Below are positions 1 through 5,482 of a stretch of DNA of 11,191 nucleotides, piece by piece. This DNA comes from Bacteroidota bacterium (GTDB lineage Bacteria; Bacteroidota; Bacteroidia; Flavobacteriales_F; PHOS-HE28), in the NCBI GenBank assembly GCA_023428865.1, contig JAEYWT010000028.1, positions 1 to 11,191 of the forward strand, read 5' to 3'. The notes under the pieces are model-generated. The model did no database searches. It was not told the origin of the DNA and was given only the letters and a program-made list of their open reading frames with translations. The position numbers and the translations under genes were made by a program. Numbering within the stretch: position 1 is the stretch's first letter; the number at the start of each line of letters is the position of its first letter.

Positions 1-7
1 GGCATTC

Positions 8-42
8 ACTCACCACTCGCTACTCAAGACTCGCCACTCTCC
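8..42. repeat. Five tandem heptads (ACTCNNN) upstream of engB
   Basis: Five consecutive 7-base units all begin with ACTC, at positions 8, 15, 22, 29 and 36; the last three bases of each unit vary (ACC, GCT, AAG, GCC, TCC). The array ends five bases before the engB start codon, so it fills the place where a ribosome binding site would lie, and no purine-rich site is visible. It may extend leftwards out of the window. The unit ACTCAAG is the reverse complement of units in the gldB-gldC spacer (1127-1168), so the two arrays look like one repeat family. Confidence 0.75.
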
Positions 43-47
43 CGATC

Positions 48-668
48 ATGAAAGCCCTCCTCGCCGAACATCAGACCAGTGGGCGCACCGCGAAGGATTG
101 GCCCAAGCCGACCTTGCCGGAGTATGCATTCATCGGTCGCAGTAACGTGGGCAAGAGCTCGCTGATCAACATGCTGTGCCACATCAACAAGCTGGCAAGG
201 GTGAGCAACACACCGGGTCGCACCCGCAACGTGGAGCACTTCCGAGTGGAAGGCACACTGGCCAGCAAAGCACCATGGATGCTCGCCGATCTGCCCGGCT
301 ACGGCTTCGCGAAAGCGAGCAAGACCGAACGCGCCGTGTGGGAGAAGATGATCCAGACCTACTTGAAGGAACGCGAAAGCCTACAGAACGTGTTCCTCTT
401 GATCGACTCGCGCTTGGAGCCGCAGCAGAACGACCTGGATATGGTGCAATGGTTGGGCGAGAACGGCATCCCCTTCTGCATCGTCTTCACCAAAAGCGAT
501 AAGCTGAAAGCGCCAAAAGTGGATAGCAACGTGGCGGTCTTCAAGCGAAAGTTGAAAGAGACCTGGGACGAACTGCCAACCATGTTCATCACCAGCTCGG
601 AAACTTCCAAAGGGCGGGATGAATTGCTGCTCTTCATTGAAGAAGTGAATGAGGGGTGGAGGGGGTAG
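48..668 (+). CDS. engB: Ribosome biogenesis GTP-binding protein EngB (YsxC/YihA)
   Basis: This encodes an essential-type small GTPase of the TrmE-Era-EngA-EngB-Septin family that assists large ribosomal subunit assembly in the cytoplasm. The 206-residue protein has the family's usual length and all G motifs: G1 GRSNVGKSS at residues 30-38, the switch I segment NTPGRTRNVEHF around 54-65, G3 DLPGYG at 81-86, G4 TKSD at 148-151 and G5 TSS at 182-184. The ATG at 48 is chosen because it places the P-loop at the usual distance from the N-terminus. The frame is open further upstream, but only through the tandem heptad repeat. The stop codon TAG (666-668) is the outermost triplet of a large inverted repeat shared with convergent gldC. 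The identification is secure. Confidence 0.96.
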   Translation: MKALLAEHQTSGRTAKDWPKPTLPEYAFIGRSNVGKSSLINMLCHINKLARVSNTPGRTRNVEHFRVEGTLASKAPWMLADLPGYGFAKASKTERAVWEKMIQTYLKERESLQNVFLLIDSRLEPQQNDLDMVQWLGENGIPFCIVFTKSDKLKAPKVDSNVAVFKRKLKETWDELPTMFITSSETSKGRDELLLFIEEVNEGWRG

Positions 669-760
669 TTGTCAGTTCGCAGTTGTTCGGCTCCTTGGTG
701 GGAAGGCACCGCAGTCAAGCACACCAAGGAGCGTCCATCCAGTTTGCGAACTGACAACTA
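666..760. repeat. Large hairpin joining the stop codons of engB and gldC
   Basis: A perfect 16-base inverted repeat has arms at 666-681 (TAGTTGTCAGTTCGCA) and 745-760. Nested inside it is a perfect 11-base inverted repeat with arms at 690-700 (GCTCCTTGGTG) and 722-732. The left arm starts with the engB stop codon and the right arm ends with the gldC stop codon, so transcripts of both convergent genes would end in the same structure. There is no T tract on either side, so a classical intrinsic terminator is not certain; a bidirectional terminator or mRNA 3' stabiliser is an inference. The left arm is built of 7-base units: AGTTGTC, AGTTCGC, AGTTGTT at 667-687. Confidence 0.7.
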
Positions 761-1087
761 CTTCTTCAACTCGGGCAACATGTGCTCGGCGAAATAGGCT
801 CCGAAGTCGCGCATTTGGGCGGCCATCTTGCCTTCACCGGTAGCGCGCTCGAAGGTATCGGCCAACGTCAGGATGTTCTGGTGGAAGAACGCCTTCATCT
901 CCTCCACGGTCATCTCCTTCGTCCAGAGATCGATACGGAGGGTGTTCTTCTCCTTCTCATCCCACAGGGAAAGCAGCACGGCCTTGCTACTGCTCTTGGA
1001 GCCATTGTCTTCCGCTTCCCAATCGATGCGTTCGGGAACGTGGTTGTCATCAAGGTGAACGGAGAGGCGGATCTCGGAGGTCTTCAT
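758..1087 (-). CDS. gldC: Gliding motility protein GldC
   Basis: This encodes a small soluble protein of 109 residues, close to the length I recall for GldC, which supports gliding in Flavobacterium johnsoniae, where gldB and gldC lie together. Family-like features, recognised from memory, are the N-terminal strand with ELRLSV-type chemistry (SEIRLSVHLDD), the W-AEDNG segment, LSLWDEKEKNTLRIDLWTKEM, the FFHQ motif and the ATGEGKMAAQMRDFGAYFAE helix. The ATG at 1087 is preferred; a GTG codon directly before it (1088-1090) is an alternative start. It follows gldB on the same strand, with a 76-base spacer holding a heptad repeat, and probably shares a transcript with it. Gene presence alone does not prove that the organism glides. 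Its biochemical activity is not known to me. Confidence 0.85.
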   Translation of the reverse strand: MKTSEIRLSVHLDDNHVPERIDWEAEDNGSKSSSKAVLLSLWDEKEKNTLRIDLWTKEMTVEEMKAFFHQNILTLADTFERATGEGKMAAQMRDFGAYFAEHMLPELKK

Positions 1088-1126
1088 CACGTTTGTATGC
1101 CAAGGATGGGGTCTCGCCTGCCCCTC

Positions 1127-1168
1127 GCTTGATGCTTGGGACTTGAGACTTGGGTCTTGAGTCTTATC
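1127..1168. repeat. Six heptad units between gldB and gldC
   Basis: Six 7-base units run from 1127: GCTTGAT, GCTTGGG, ACTTGAG, ACTTGGG, TCTTGAG, TCTTATC. Read on the minus strand, the gldB-gldC transcript would contain repeats of the form CTCAAGN/CCCAAGN. The outermost degenerate unit contains the gldB stop codon (1164-1166). The middle four units also form an almost exact 14-base tandem pair (1137-1150 and 1151-1164), differing only by two A-to-T changes. Function unknown. Confidence 0.75.
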
Positions 1169-2180
1169 TCGGTTTGTAGGTCTTCAGGATCACACGCGGA
1201 TCTTCGAGCGCGAGCAATTGTGGGATCGAAAGATCGGGGTTGTCCTTCATATAGGCTTGCACCATCCGGTAGCCCACCCATTCGCCCAAGTGGCCTGGGC
1301 TTTCGCGTGGGAGTCCGTTGGTGAAGGGGCCATCGTTCATCCACCGTCCGATCTCGTCCAACTTCTTACTGTACAGTTGATCCTTGGATACAAGGTCCTT
1401 CCAGATGTTGTACTCATTGGCTTCGCACCAGGCGAGTTGCTCCTTACTGAAGGCGAACTTCAACGCGGGGTCCATGTCGGGCAGCAGCACATCCAGCAGG
1501 TACATCACTTTGCCGGTCTCCACCAGATTGGTCAGCAGGTCGGCACCGCGGATGTCCTTGGTATAATGCACCAGCAGCCAGCCCTTCACCGCACTGGGCA
1601 CCAGCATGGGTGGCAGCATACGATCCTTCACATACTGCGGGAAGGATTCCGGGGCCAGGTATCCGATCACCGGATGATCTTTGCCAATGAACCATTCTAC
1701 ACCCACCCCGAGCACACTGTCCGTTGGGAAGATGCCGTAGTTGAACCCCGAGTTGAAGGCCACGATGCGTGGCGTGAGGCTGTCGGGAAAGAGCACCTTC
1801 AACCGTTTGAAGGCCGCCTCGAATTGCTGGCGTTGGGGTTCCAGATCACCCAACACACTGTCGGCGGCACGTTGCACGCTCACCCAATCGGGGTCGGTGG
1901 CGAATCGGTGCAGCACCACGGCCAGCCGCGGATCCTCCAGCGGGGCACCTTGAAGGATGTCTTCGATATAAGTCCGGTAGAACTCGCCGTAAGTGGCATA
2001 GGCTTTCAAGCTACGGACCCGTGCGCTATCGCCCTGGGCGAACATCTCGCGGTCCAGCCTACCGATCTCCACGGTGAGCGGCACATCCTCGATAGGCAGC
2101 TCGGTGTGACCTCCTCCCCCGCATGCCGTCCAAAGGATGGCGACCGCAAGCATGGCGGCCCATGATCTGTAACTGTTCAA
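1164..2180 (-). CDS. gldB: Gliding motility lipoprotein GldB
   Basis: This is a predicted lipoprotein of the GldB family, which is needed for gliding in F. johnsoniae and is found widely in Bacteroidota. From the proposed TTG start the protein has 338 residues: a short signal peptide with Arg5 and a hydrophobic stretch ending ILWTAC, with Cys20 as the likely lipidated residue (Trp at -3 is not ideal for a lipobox). The mature domain includes GFNYG at 145-149, GKVMYLLD at 223-230 and PGHLGEWVGY at 295-304. The TTG start at 2180 is chosen because it gives a proper signal peptide, has AAAGG eight bases upstream and avoids overlap with the divergent gene at 2221; the next in-frame ATG (2153) would leave only ten residues before the cysteine. 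A longer reading to 2438 runs antisense through the neighbour and is not believed. Confidence 0.85.
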   Translation of the reverse strand: MNSYRSWAAMLAVAILWTACGGGGHTELPIEDVPLTVEIGRLDREMFAQGDSARVRSLKAYATYGEFYRTYIEDILQGAPLEDPRLAVVLHRFATDPDWVSVQRAADSVLGDLEPQRQQFEAAFKRLKVLFPDSLTPRIVAFNSGFNYGIFPTDSVLGVGVEWFIGKDHPVIGYLAPESFPQYVKDRMLPPMLVPSAVKGWLLVHYTKDIRGADLLTNLVETGKVMYLLDVLLPDMDPALKFAFSKEQLAWCEANEYNIWKDLVSKDQLYSKKLDEIGRWMNDGPFTNGLPRESPGHLGEWVGYRMVQAYMKDNPDLSIPQLLALEDPRVILKTYKPR

Positions 2181-2186
2181 GGCGAT

Positions 2187-2194
2187 TACCTTTG
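2187..2194 (+). promoter_or_regulatory. Candidate -7 promoter element for the PorT-type gene
   Basis: TACCTTTG matches the Bacteroidota -7 consensus TAnnTTTG exactly and would place transcription start about 20 bases before the ATG at 2221. No good -33 TTTG is seen at the usual distance. The extended string TACCTTTGAC recurs upstream of korA. On the opposite strand the same bases supply the AAAGG assigned as the gldB ribosome binding site. Confidence 0.45.
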
Positions 2195-2199
2195 ACCGT

Positions 2200-2209
2200 T
2201 CGTTAACGA
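2200..2209. promoter_or_regulatory. Perfect 10-base palindrome between gldB and the divergent barrel gene
   Basis: TCGTTAACGA is its own reverse complement and lies in the 40-base gap between the two divergent starts, at the predicted transcription start of the + strand gene. It could be a repressor or activator site for one or both genes, but a 10-base palindrome can arise by chance and no second copy was found. Confidence 0.3.
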
Positions 2210-2220
2210 GCCACAAACCT

Positions 2221-2955
2221 ATGAAGACCATATTGTTCCGCCTCGGCGGAAAGATCCTCCCGATCCTGGCCGCCACCGCCATGGCCGCGCCCAACCTGAG
2301 CGCACAAGATGATGCTGGGGTTCGCCTGGGTATCAAGGTTGCACCGAACATGTCGTGGATCAAGGCCGATACCAAAGGCTTTGATGGCGACGGGAGCAAG
2401 ATCGGCTTCACCTTCGGCTTGGTGACCGAGTTCCCCATCGGCAGCAGTGGAAACTACCGTTTCGGCACGGGCTTGTTCCTGAACTACGCTGGCGGCAATT
2501 ACGTGCAGACCGTAACCTACCCGGATGCCAACTTGCAGATCGTCTCCAAAGACCTTTCCAGCAAGACGAAGTTGCAATACATCGAGCTGCCGCTAACCGT
2601 CAAGCTCATGACGAACGAGATCGGATATTCCCGCTATTACGGTCGCTTGGGGTTCGGCGCTGGTTACAACCTCAGTGCCAAAGCTGACTTTGAGTCACTC
2701 GCGGCGGGTAGTAATGGCGTTATCGGCGTTGCCAACTTCACCGATGAGGACATCAAGAGCAACATCCAACCCTTCCGTGTCGGATTGATCGTTGGCGGTG
2801 GCATGGAGTACAATTTCAGCGGCAGCACCACGTTACAGGTCGGCATCAACTACCACAACGGCTTCACCAATCTGCTGAAGGATGTGAAGGTGGGCGACAA
2901 GAAAGCCAAGCTTCTTCAGAATTACCTGGAATTGGACCTAGCCGTCTTCTTCTAG
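2221..2955 (+). CDS. PorT-family outer-membrane beta-barrel protein
   Basis: This is a secreted 244-residue protein with an N-terminal signal peptide (charged start, hydrophobic core at about residues 12-22, likely cleavage after LSA at 28). The remainder alternates short polar and aromatic/hydrophobic stretches typical of a small barrel: GIKVAPNMSW, FTFGLVTEFPI, YRFGTGLFLNY, LQYIELPLTVKL, YYGRLGFGAGYNL, RVGLIVGGGMEYNF and TTLQVGINYHNGF. The final residue is Phe, as is common for outer-membrane barrels. It resembles the broad PorT/OMP_b-brl_2 group. Its position beside gldB and gldC makes a link to the PorT/SprT component of type IX secretion tempting, but the family is large and sequence reading alone cannot settle this. 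It is transcribed away from gldB and is followed by a strong terminator. Confidence 0.85.
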   Translation: MKTILFRLGGKILPILAATAMAAPNLSAQDDAGVRLGIKVAPNMSWIKADTKGFDGDGSKIGFTFGLVTEFPIGSSGNYRFGTGLFLNYAGGNYVQTVTYPDANLQIVSKDLSSKTKLQYIELPLTVKLMTNEIGYSRYYGRLGFGAGYNLSAKADFESLAAGSNGVIGVANFTDEDIKSNIQPFRVGLIVGGGMEYNFSGSTTLQVGINYHNGFTNLLKDVKVGDKKAKLLQNYLELDLAVFF

Positions 2956-2973
2956 CATTTCCCACTCACCTTG

Positions 2974-3015
2974 CGAACCCCGTTCACCCTGCGTGATCGG
3001 GGTTCGTTTCTTTTG
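2974..3015 (+). terminator. Rho-independent terminator after the barrel gene
   Basis: A perfect 9-base GC-rich stem, CGAACCCCG at 2974-2982 and CGGGGTTCG at 2998-3006, with a 15-base loop, is followed by the T-rich tract TTTCTTTTG (3007-3015). It lies 19 bases after the stop of the barrel gene and only five bases before the nadE start codon, which is unusual (see findings). Confidence 0.88.
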
Positions 3016-3020
3016 TACCG

Positions 3021-3818
3021 ATGAAGACACAACAGGTCGTTGACCATATTACCGGCTGGCTGAAGGAATACTGCGAACGCAACCGACAGAAGGGCTTCGT
3101 GGTGGGTGTTAGTGGTGGGATCGACAGTGCGGTCACCAGCGCACTTTGTGCTCGCACCGGCCTGCACACCTTGTGTGTGGAGTTGCCCATACACCAAGCG
3201 GCCAGCCAGGTAAGCCGTGCGTTGGAACATGTGGCACGCCTGCAAGTGGCGCATGCGAACGTGATACTGGAACGCATCGACCTTACTCCCGCCTTCGACA
3301 CGCTGGAGCGCGCCCTTCCCGATAGCGCGAACGAAGCCGCACACCAGCTTGCCCTGGCGAACACACGCGCACGCCTGCGCATGACCACCCTGTACTACCT
3401 GGCCGGTATCCATGGTTACTTGGTGGCGGGCACAGGCAACAAGGTGGAAGACTTCGGCGTGGGCTTCTTCACCAAATATGGTGATGGCGGTGTGGACCTC
3501 TCGCCCATCGCGGACCTCACGAAGACCGAAGTGTATGCGGTAGCCAAGGAGTTGGGCATCGTGCAAAGCATCATGCAGGCGGCACCCACCGACGGACTCT
3601 TCGGCGACAGCCGTACCGATGAGGACCAGATCGGCGCGAGCTACCCCGAACTGGAATGGGCCATGGATCTGCGTGATCGAAAAGTGGATGTCTCGGTCCT
3701 GGACCTCACCGAACGCCAGCGCGAAGTCCTAGCGATCTTCGATCGTCGCCACGCTGCCAACCGGCACAAGATGGACCCGATACCGGTGTGCGTGATACCG
3801 GAGGAAATGAAAGCTTGA
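3021..3818 (+). CDS. nadE: NH3-dependent NAD+ synthetase NadE
   Basis: This enzyme catalyses the last step of NAD+ synthesis: it adenylates nicotinate adenine dinucleotide (NaAD) with ATP and amidates it with ammonia in the cytoplasm. The 265-residue single-domain protein has the size of ammonia-dependent NadE and no N-terminal glutaminase domain. The ATP-pyrophosphatase P-loop SGGIDSA is at residues 31-37, NTRARLRM at 114-121 and the long active-site segment GTGNKVEDFGVGFFTKYGDGGVDLSPI at 137-163, followed by LTKTEVYAVAKELGI and the APTDGLFGDSRTDEDQIG loop (188-205). The ATG at 3021 gives the expected N-terminal helix. The gene starts immediately behind a terminator hairpin and ends six bases from the stop of the convergent barrel gene. 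Confidence 0.96.
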   Translation: MKTQQVVDHITGWLKEYCERNRQKGFVVGVSGGIDSAVTSALCARTGLHTLCVELPIHQAASQVSRALEHVARLQVAHANVILERIDLTPAFDTLERALPDSANEAAHQLALANTRARLRMTTLYYLAGIHGYLVAGTGNKVEDFGVGFFTKYGDGGVDLSPIADLTKTEVYAVAKELGIVQSIMQAAPTDGLFGDSRTDEDQIGASYPELEWAMDLRDRKVDVSVLDLTERQREVLAIFDRRHAANRHKMDPIPVCVIPEEMKA

Positions 3819-3835
3819 TCCGATTCAGCGGATCA
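3816..3835. terminator. Short hairpin spanning both stop codons of nadE and its convergent neighbour
   Basis: TGATCCG (3816-3822) and CGGATCA (3829-3835) form a perfect 7-base stem with a 6-base loop. The left arm begins with the nadE stop TGA; the stop of the minus-strand gene (3825-3827) lies in the loop. No T tract follows on either strand, so a bidirectional terminator role is only possible. Confidence 0.4.
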
Positions 3836-4808
3836 CATCCTCCAGCAAACGCTCCAAGGTGCTTTCGCCGAAGAAGATGTTCATGCCCACCATCACGTTC
3901 ACGCCGGCATCGATCGGGTAGCGTTGTAGGTCGTTGTTCGCATCGGGAATGCGGAGTGCATGCACCGGCAAGCCCGCCACCTCGGCACGCAGTTGCAAGG
4001 TCTTGGACAACTTGTGTCGCACGTTGATGAACCCGCGAAAGGCCGTGTAGGTGAGATTGGCCCGGTCCACACCACGCTCGAAGCCACTGCGGAAACCATC
4101 CACGCCGACACCACCAAGGAATCGTGTGTTCTTGCCTGCTTTGTAACCGACGCCGAGTTGCAACGGCAGTATGTACTGGAAACTCCAACGATCACCGATC
4201 GGCTCGTTGCCACCCACGAAAGGCACCGGCAGGTTCAAGCCATCGCTCACGGTGAGGGCCACGCCATAGAACAACTGTCGGCGCAGTCCTTTCACTTGCA
4301 TCTTTCCGATGATGCCATTGAAGCGCGGCACAGCACGGTCCAAGGTTGTCGCTTCTTCGCTCACGTTCGCGTTCACGCTCCAGAACAGGATGCGGTACTT
4401 TTTCGTGAGGCTGATACCCAACGCACCGATGGAACCCGAATGCAAGGTGCGCACATCATCTCCGATGCGCAGTTCGCGACCGCTGTAACGCACGTTGGCC
4501 ATCACTTGCGAAGCCCGCACGCGCACGCTGTTCTTCAACACGCTCACCGGATCGAGGTCGAACAAGTTCAGCTCTACCCCGGCCGTCCACTTCTTCCAAA
4601 GCGGGATGGTGAACACACCCGTTGCATTTCGATCTTCGAAGCTACCGGGCTGTTCACTGAAGGCCACACCGGGTGTGTAGCGCGCATCCAACCGCAGACG
4701 TGGCCGAAAGAGCTGATCGAACTGTTCCAGGTCGAACGTTTGGGCATGCGCGGCAGTGGCCACCACATACAGGATCGAAACCGCCAGCAGAAATCGTGTT
4801 GAACGCAT
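3825..4808 (-). CDS. Outer-membrane beta-barrel protein (DUF6268-like)
   Basis: This is a predicted outer-membrane protein of 327 residues. A clear signal peptide runs through a hydrophobic stretch at residues 6-20 to the cleavage site AHA at 20-22, leaving a mature N-terminus QTFDLEQFDQ. Repeated amphipathic strands separated by charged turns cover the rest (for example GVFTIPLWKKWTAGVELNLF, YRILFWSVNANVS, RQLFYGVALTVSDGLNLPVPFVGG, GVGYKAGKNTRFLGGVGVDGF, GVNVMVGMNIFF). The overall pattern reminds me of the DUF6268 barrel family of Bacteroidota, but I cannot confirm that without a profile search. No substrate can be proposed. It is convergent with nadE and divergent from the ECF sigma gene, with a 104-base shared upstream region. 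Confidence 0.85.
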   Translation of the reverse strand: MRSTRFLLAVSILYVVATAAHAQTFDLEQFDQLFRPRLRLDARYTPGVAFSEQPGSFEDRNATGVFTIPLWKKWTAGVELNLFDLDPVSVLKNSVRVRASQVMANVRYSGRELRIGDDVRTLHSGSIGALGISLTKKYRILFWSVNANVSEEATTLDRAVPRFNGIIGKMQVKGLRRQLFYGVALTVSDGLNLPVPFVGGNEPIGDRWSFQYILPLQLGVGYKAGKNTRFLGGVGVDGFRSGFERGVDRANLTYTAFRGFINVRHKLSKTLQLRAEVAGLPVHALRIPDANNDLQRYPIDAGVNVMVGMNIFFGESTLERLLEDVIR

Positions 4809-4831
4809 GTTGGAGAGCGGAAAGCCCCGCG

Positions 4832-4865
4832 CAAAGGTCGAACTTGTGACGGCGGAAAAGGCAAA
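4832..4865 (-). promoter_or_regulatory. Candidate Bacteroidota promoter for the barrel gene
   Basis: On the minus strand a TTTG (4865-4862) is followed after 22 bases by GACCTTTG (4839-4832), one mismatch from the -7 consensus TAnnTTTG. The spacing is near the accepted range for -33/-7 pairs, and transcription would start roughly 18 bases before the ATG at 4808. Confidence 0.4.
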
Positions 4866-4878
4866 GGGTCACCTTTGC
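4861..4878. promoter_or_regulatory. Inverted repeat GCAAAGG-GTCA-CCTTTGC upstream of the sigma gene
   Basis: There is a perfect 7-base inverted repeat with a 4-base centre, and a third copy of GCAAAGG lies 30 bases to the left (4831-4837). The right arm, read as CACCTTTG (4870-4877), is one mismatch from the -7 element TAnnTTTG and could serve the sigma gene at 4913; the left copies can serve the divergent barrel gene. An operator for a regulator controlling both genes is an alternative reading. Confidence 0.35.
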
Positions 4879-4912
4879 GTTCTTCGCGCATCAAGGGTAA
4901 AGACGGATCCCG

Positions 4913-5323
4913 ATGAGCGACCAGGAGATCATCAGCCAACTGCGAACAAGGCAACAGCACAAGGCCCTCGTAAAGCTCTATGCGCACCTGCCCAAGGTGG
5001 AGCGTACGGTGCGGAACCACGGCGGCACGCGTGCCGATGCCAAGGACCTGTTCCAGGACGCGCTGATCATCCTGCTTGGCAAGGTGAAGAGTGAAGGCTT
5101 CACGCTCACCTGTTCCATCGGCACCTACCTGTTCGCCATCTGCCGCAACCGCTGGCAGGAGGAACTGCGCAGAAGGGGACGCTTCACGCAGGAGCTGGAG
5201 GCCGCGCCCGATGAGCCTGCCGACCTGGGTGCCATGCTCGCGGAAGAGCAGCACTTCGGCCTTGCCGAACGCGCGTTGCAAGCCTTGGGCGACAAGTGCC
5301 TGGAACTTCTCAAGCGCTTCTAA
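4913..5323 (+). CDS. ECF-type RNA polymerase sigma factor, truncated by an in-frame stop
   Basis: This is the N-terminal part (136 residues) of a sigma-70 family ECF sigma factor. Region 2 is recognisable at about residues 10-90, including the DAKDLFQDALIIL helix (42-54) and the GTYLFAICRNRWQEELRRR segment (70-88) that contacts core polymerase and the -10 DNA. Region 4 begins at about 118 (LAERALQALGDKCLELLKRF) and is cut at codon 137 by TAA (5321-5323). The same frame then continues with an excellent helix-turn-helix up to 5479, so the full gene would be 188 codons. The stop sits where related proteins usually have Tyr (FY-L), so a single base change from TAC or TAT would explain it. The truncated product lacks the promoter-recognising HTH and should not work as a normal sigma factor. 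The next gene starts three bases after the original end. Confidence 0.85.
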   Translation: MSDQEIISQLRTRQQHKALVKLYAHLPKVERTVRNHGGTRADAKDLFQDALIILLGKVKSEGFTLTCSIGTYLFAICRNRWQEELRRRGRFTQELEAAPDEPADLGAMLAEEQHFGLAERALQALGDKCLELLKRF

Positions 5324-5479
5324 CTGCTGAAGGAACCGCTGCTCAGCATCGCCAAGTCCATCGGACTGGCGGGCGAGGGTGCGGCCAAGACGCGGAAGTA
5401 CAAGTGCCTGGAGGAGGCCCGCAAGCGCTTCCGCTCGTTGCTCGCACTGGGACCCGTCGCCAACATCCAACACCCTTGA
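5324..5479 (+). pseudogene. Detached sigma region 4 helix-turn-helix remnant
   Basis: In frame with the sigma gene and directly behind its TAA, 51 codons end at TGA 5477-5479. The translation, LLKEPLLSIAKSIGLAGEGA followed by AKTRKYKCLEEARKRF, is a typical region 4 HTH of Bacteroidota ECF factors, with the conserved KYKCL core. No start codon or ribosome binding site is apparent for separate translation. It is best read as the C-terminus of the upstream sigma factor, separated from it by a nonsense codon. Confidence 0.8.
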
Positions 5480-5482
5480 GCG

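Noticed and set aside
8..42. CRISPR-like array
   Set aside because: The units are seven bases long and contiguous, with no spacers of CRISPR length and no cas genes in the window.
666..760. Complete insertion sequence or MITE
   Set aside because: The arms are inverted and perfect, but there is no transposase, no clear target duplication, and only one copy can be seen here.
1218..2165. 315-codon open frame on the + strand opposite gldB
   Set aside because: It is exactly antisense to a well-supported GldB, is rich in His/Gln with no recognisable family, and such long antisense frames are common in GC-rich coding DNA.
2181..2438. Longer gldB with a start at 2438
   Set aside because: The extra 86 residues are antisense to the neighbouring barrel gene, are low-quality sequence, and would bury the lipoprotein signal peptide internally.
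3960..4802. 280-codon + strand frame opposite the second barrel gene
   Set aside because: It is antisense to a gene with a clear signal peptide and beta-strand pattern, and has no recognisable domain.
4574..5473. 299-codon open frame on the minus strand covering the sigma gene, which might have explained the sigma stop codon
   Set aside because: Its product is a Leu/Gln/Arg-rich antisense shadow, while the + strand gives unmistakable sigma regions 2 and 4 on both sides of the stop; it also overlaps the barrel gene's signal peptide in another frame.
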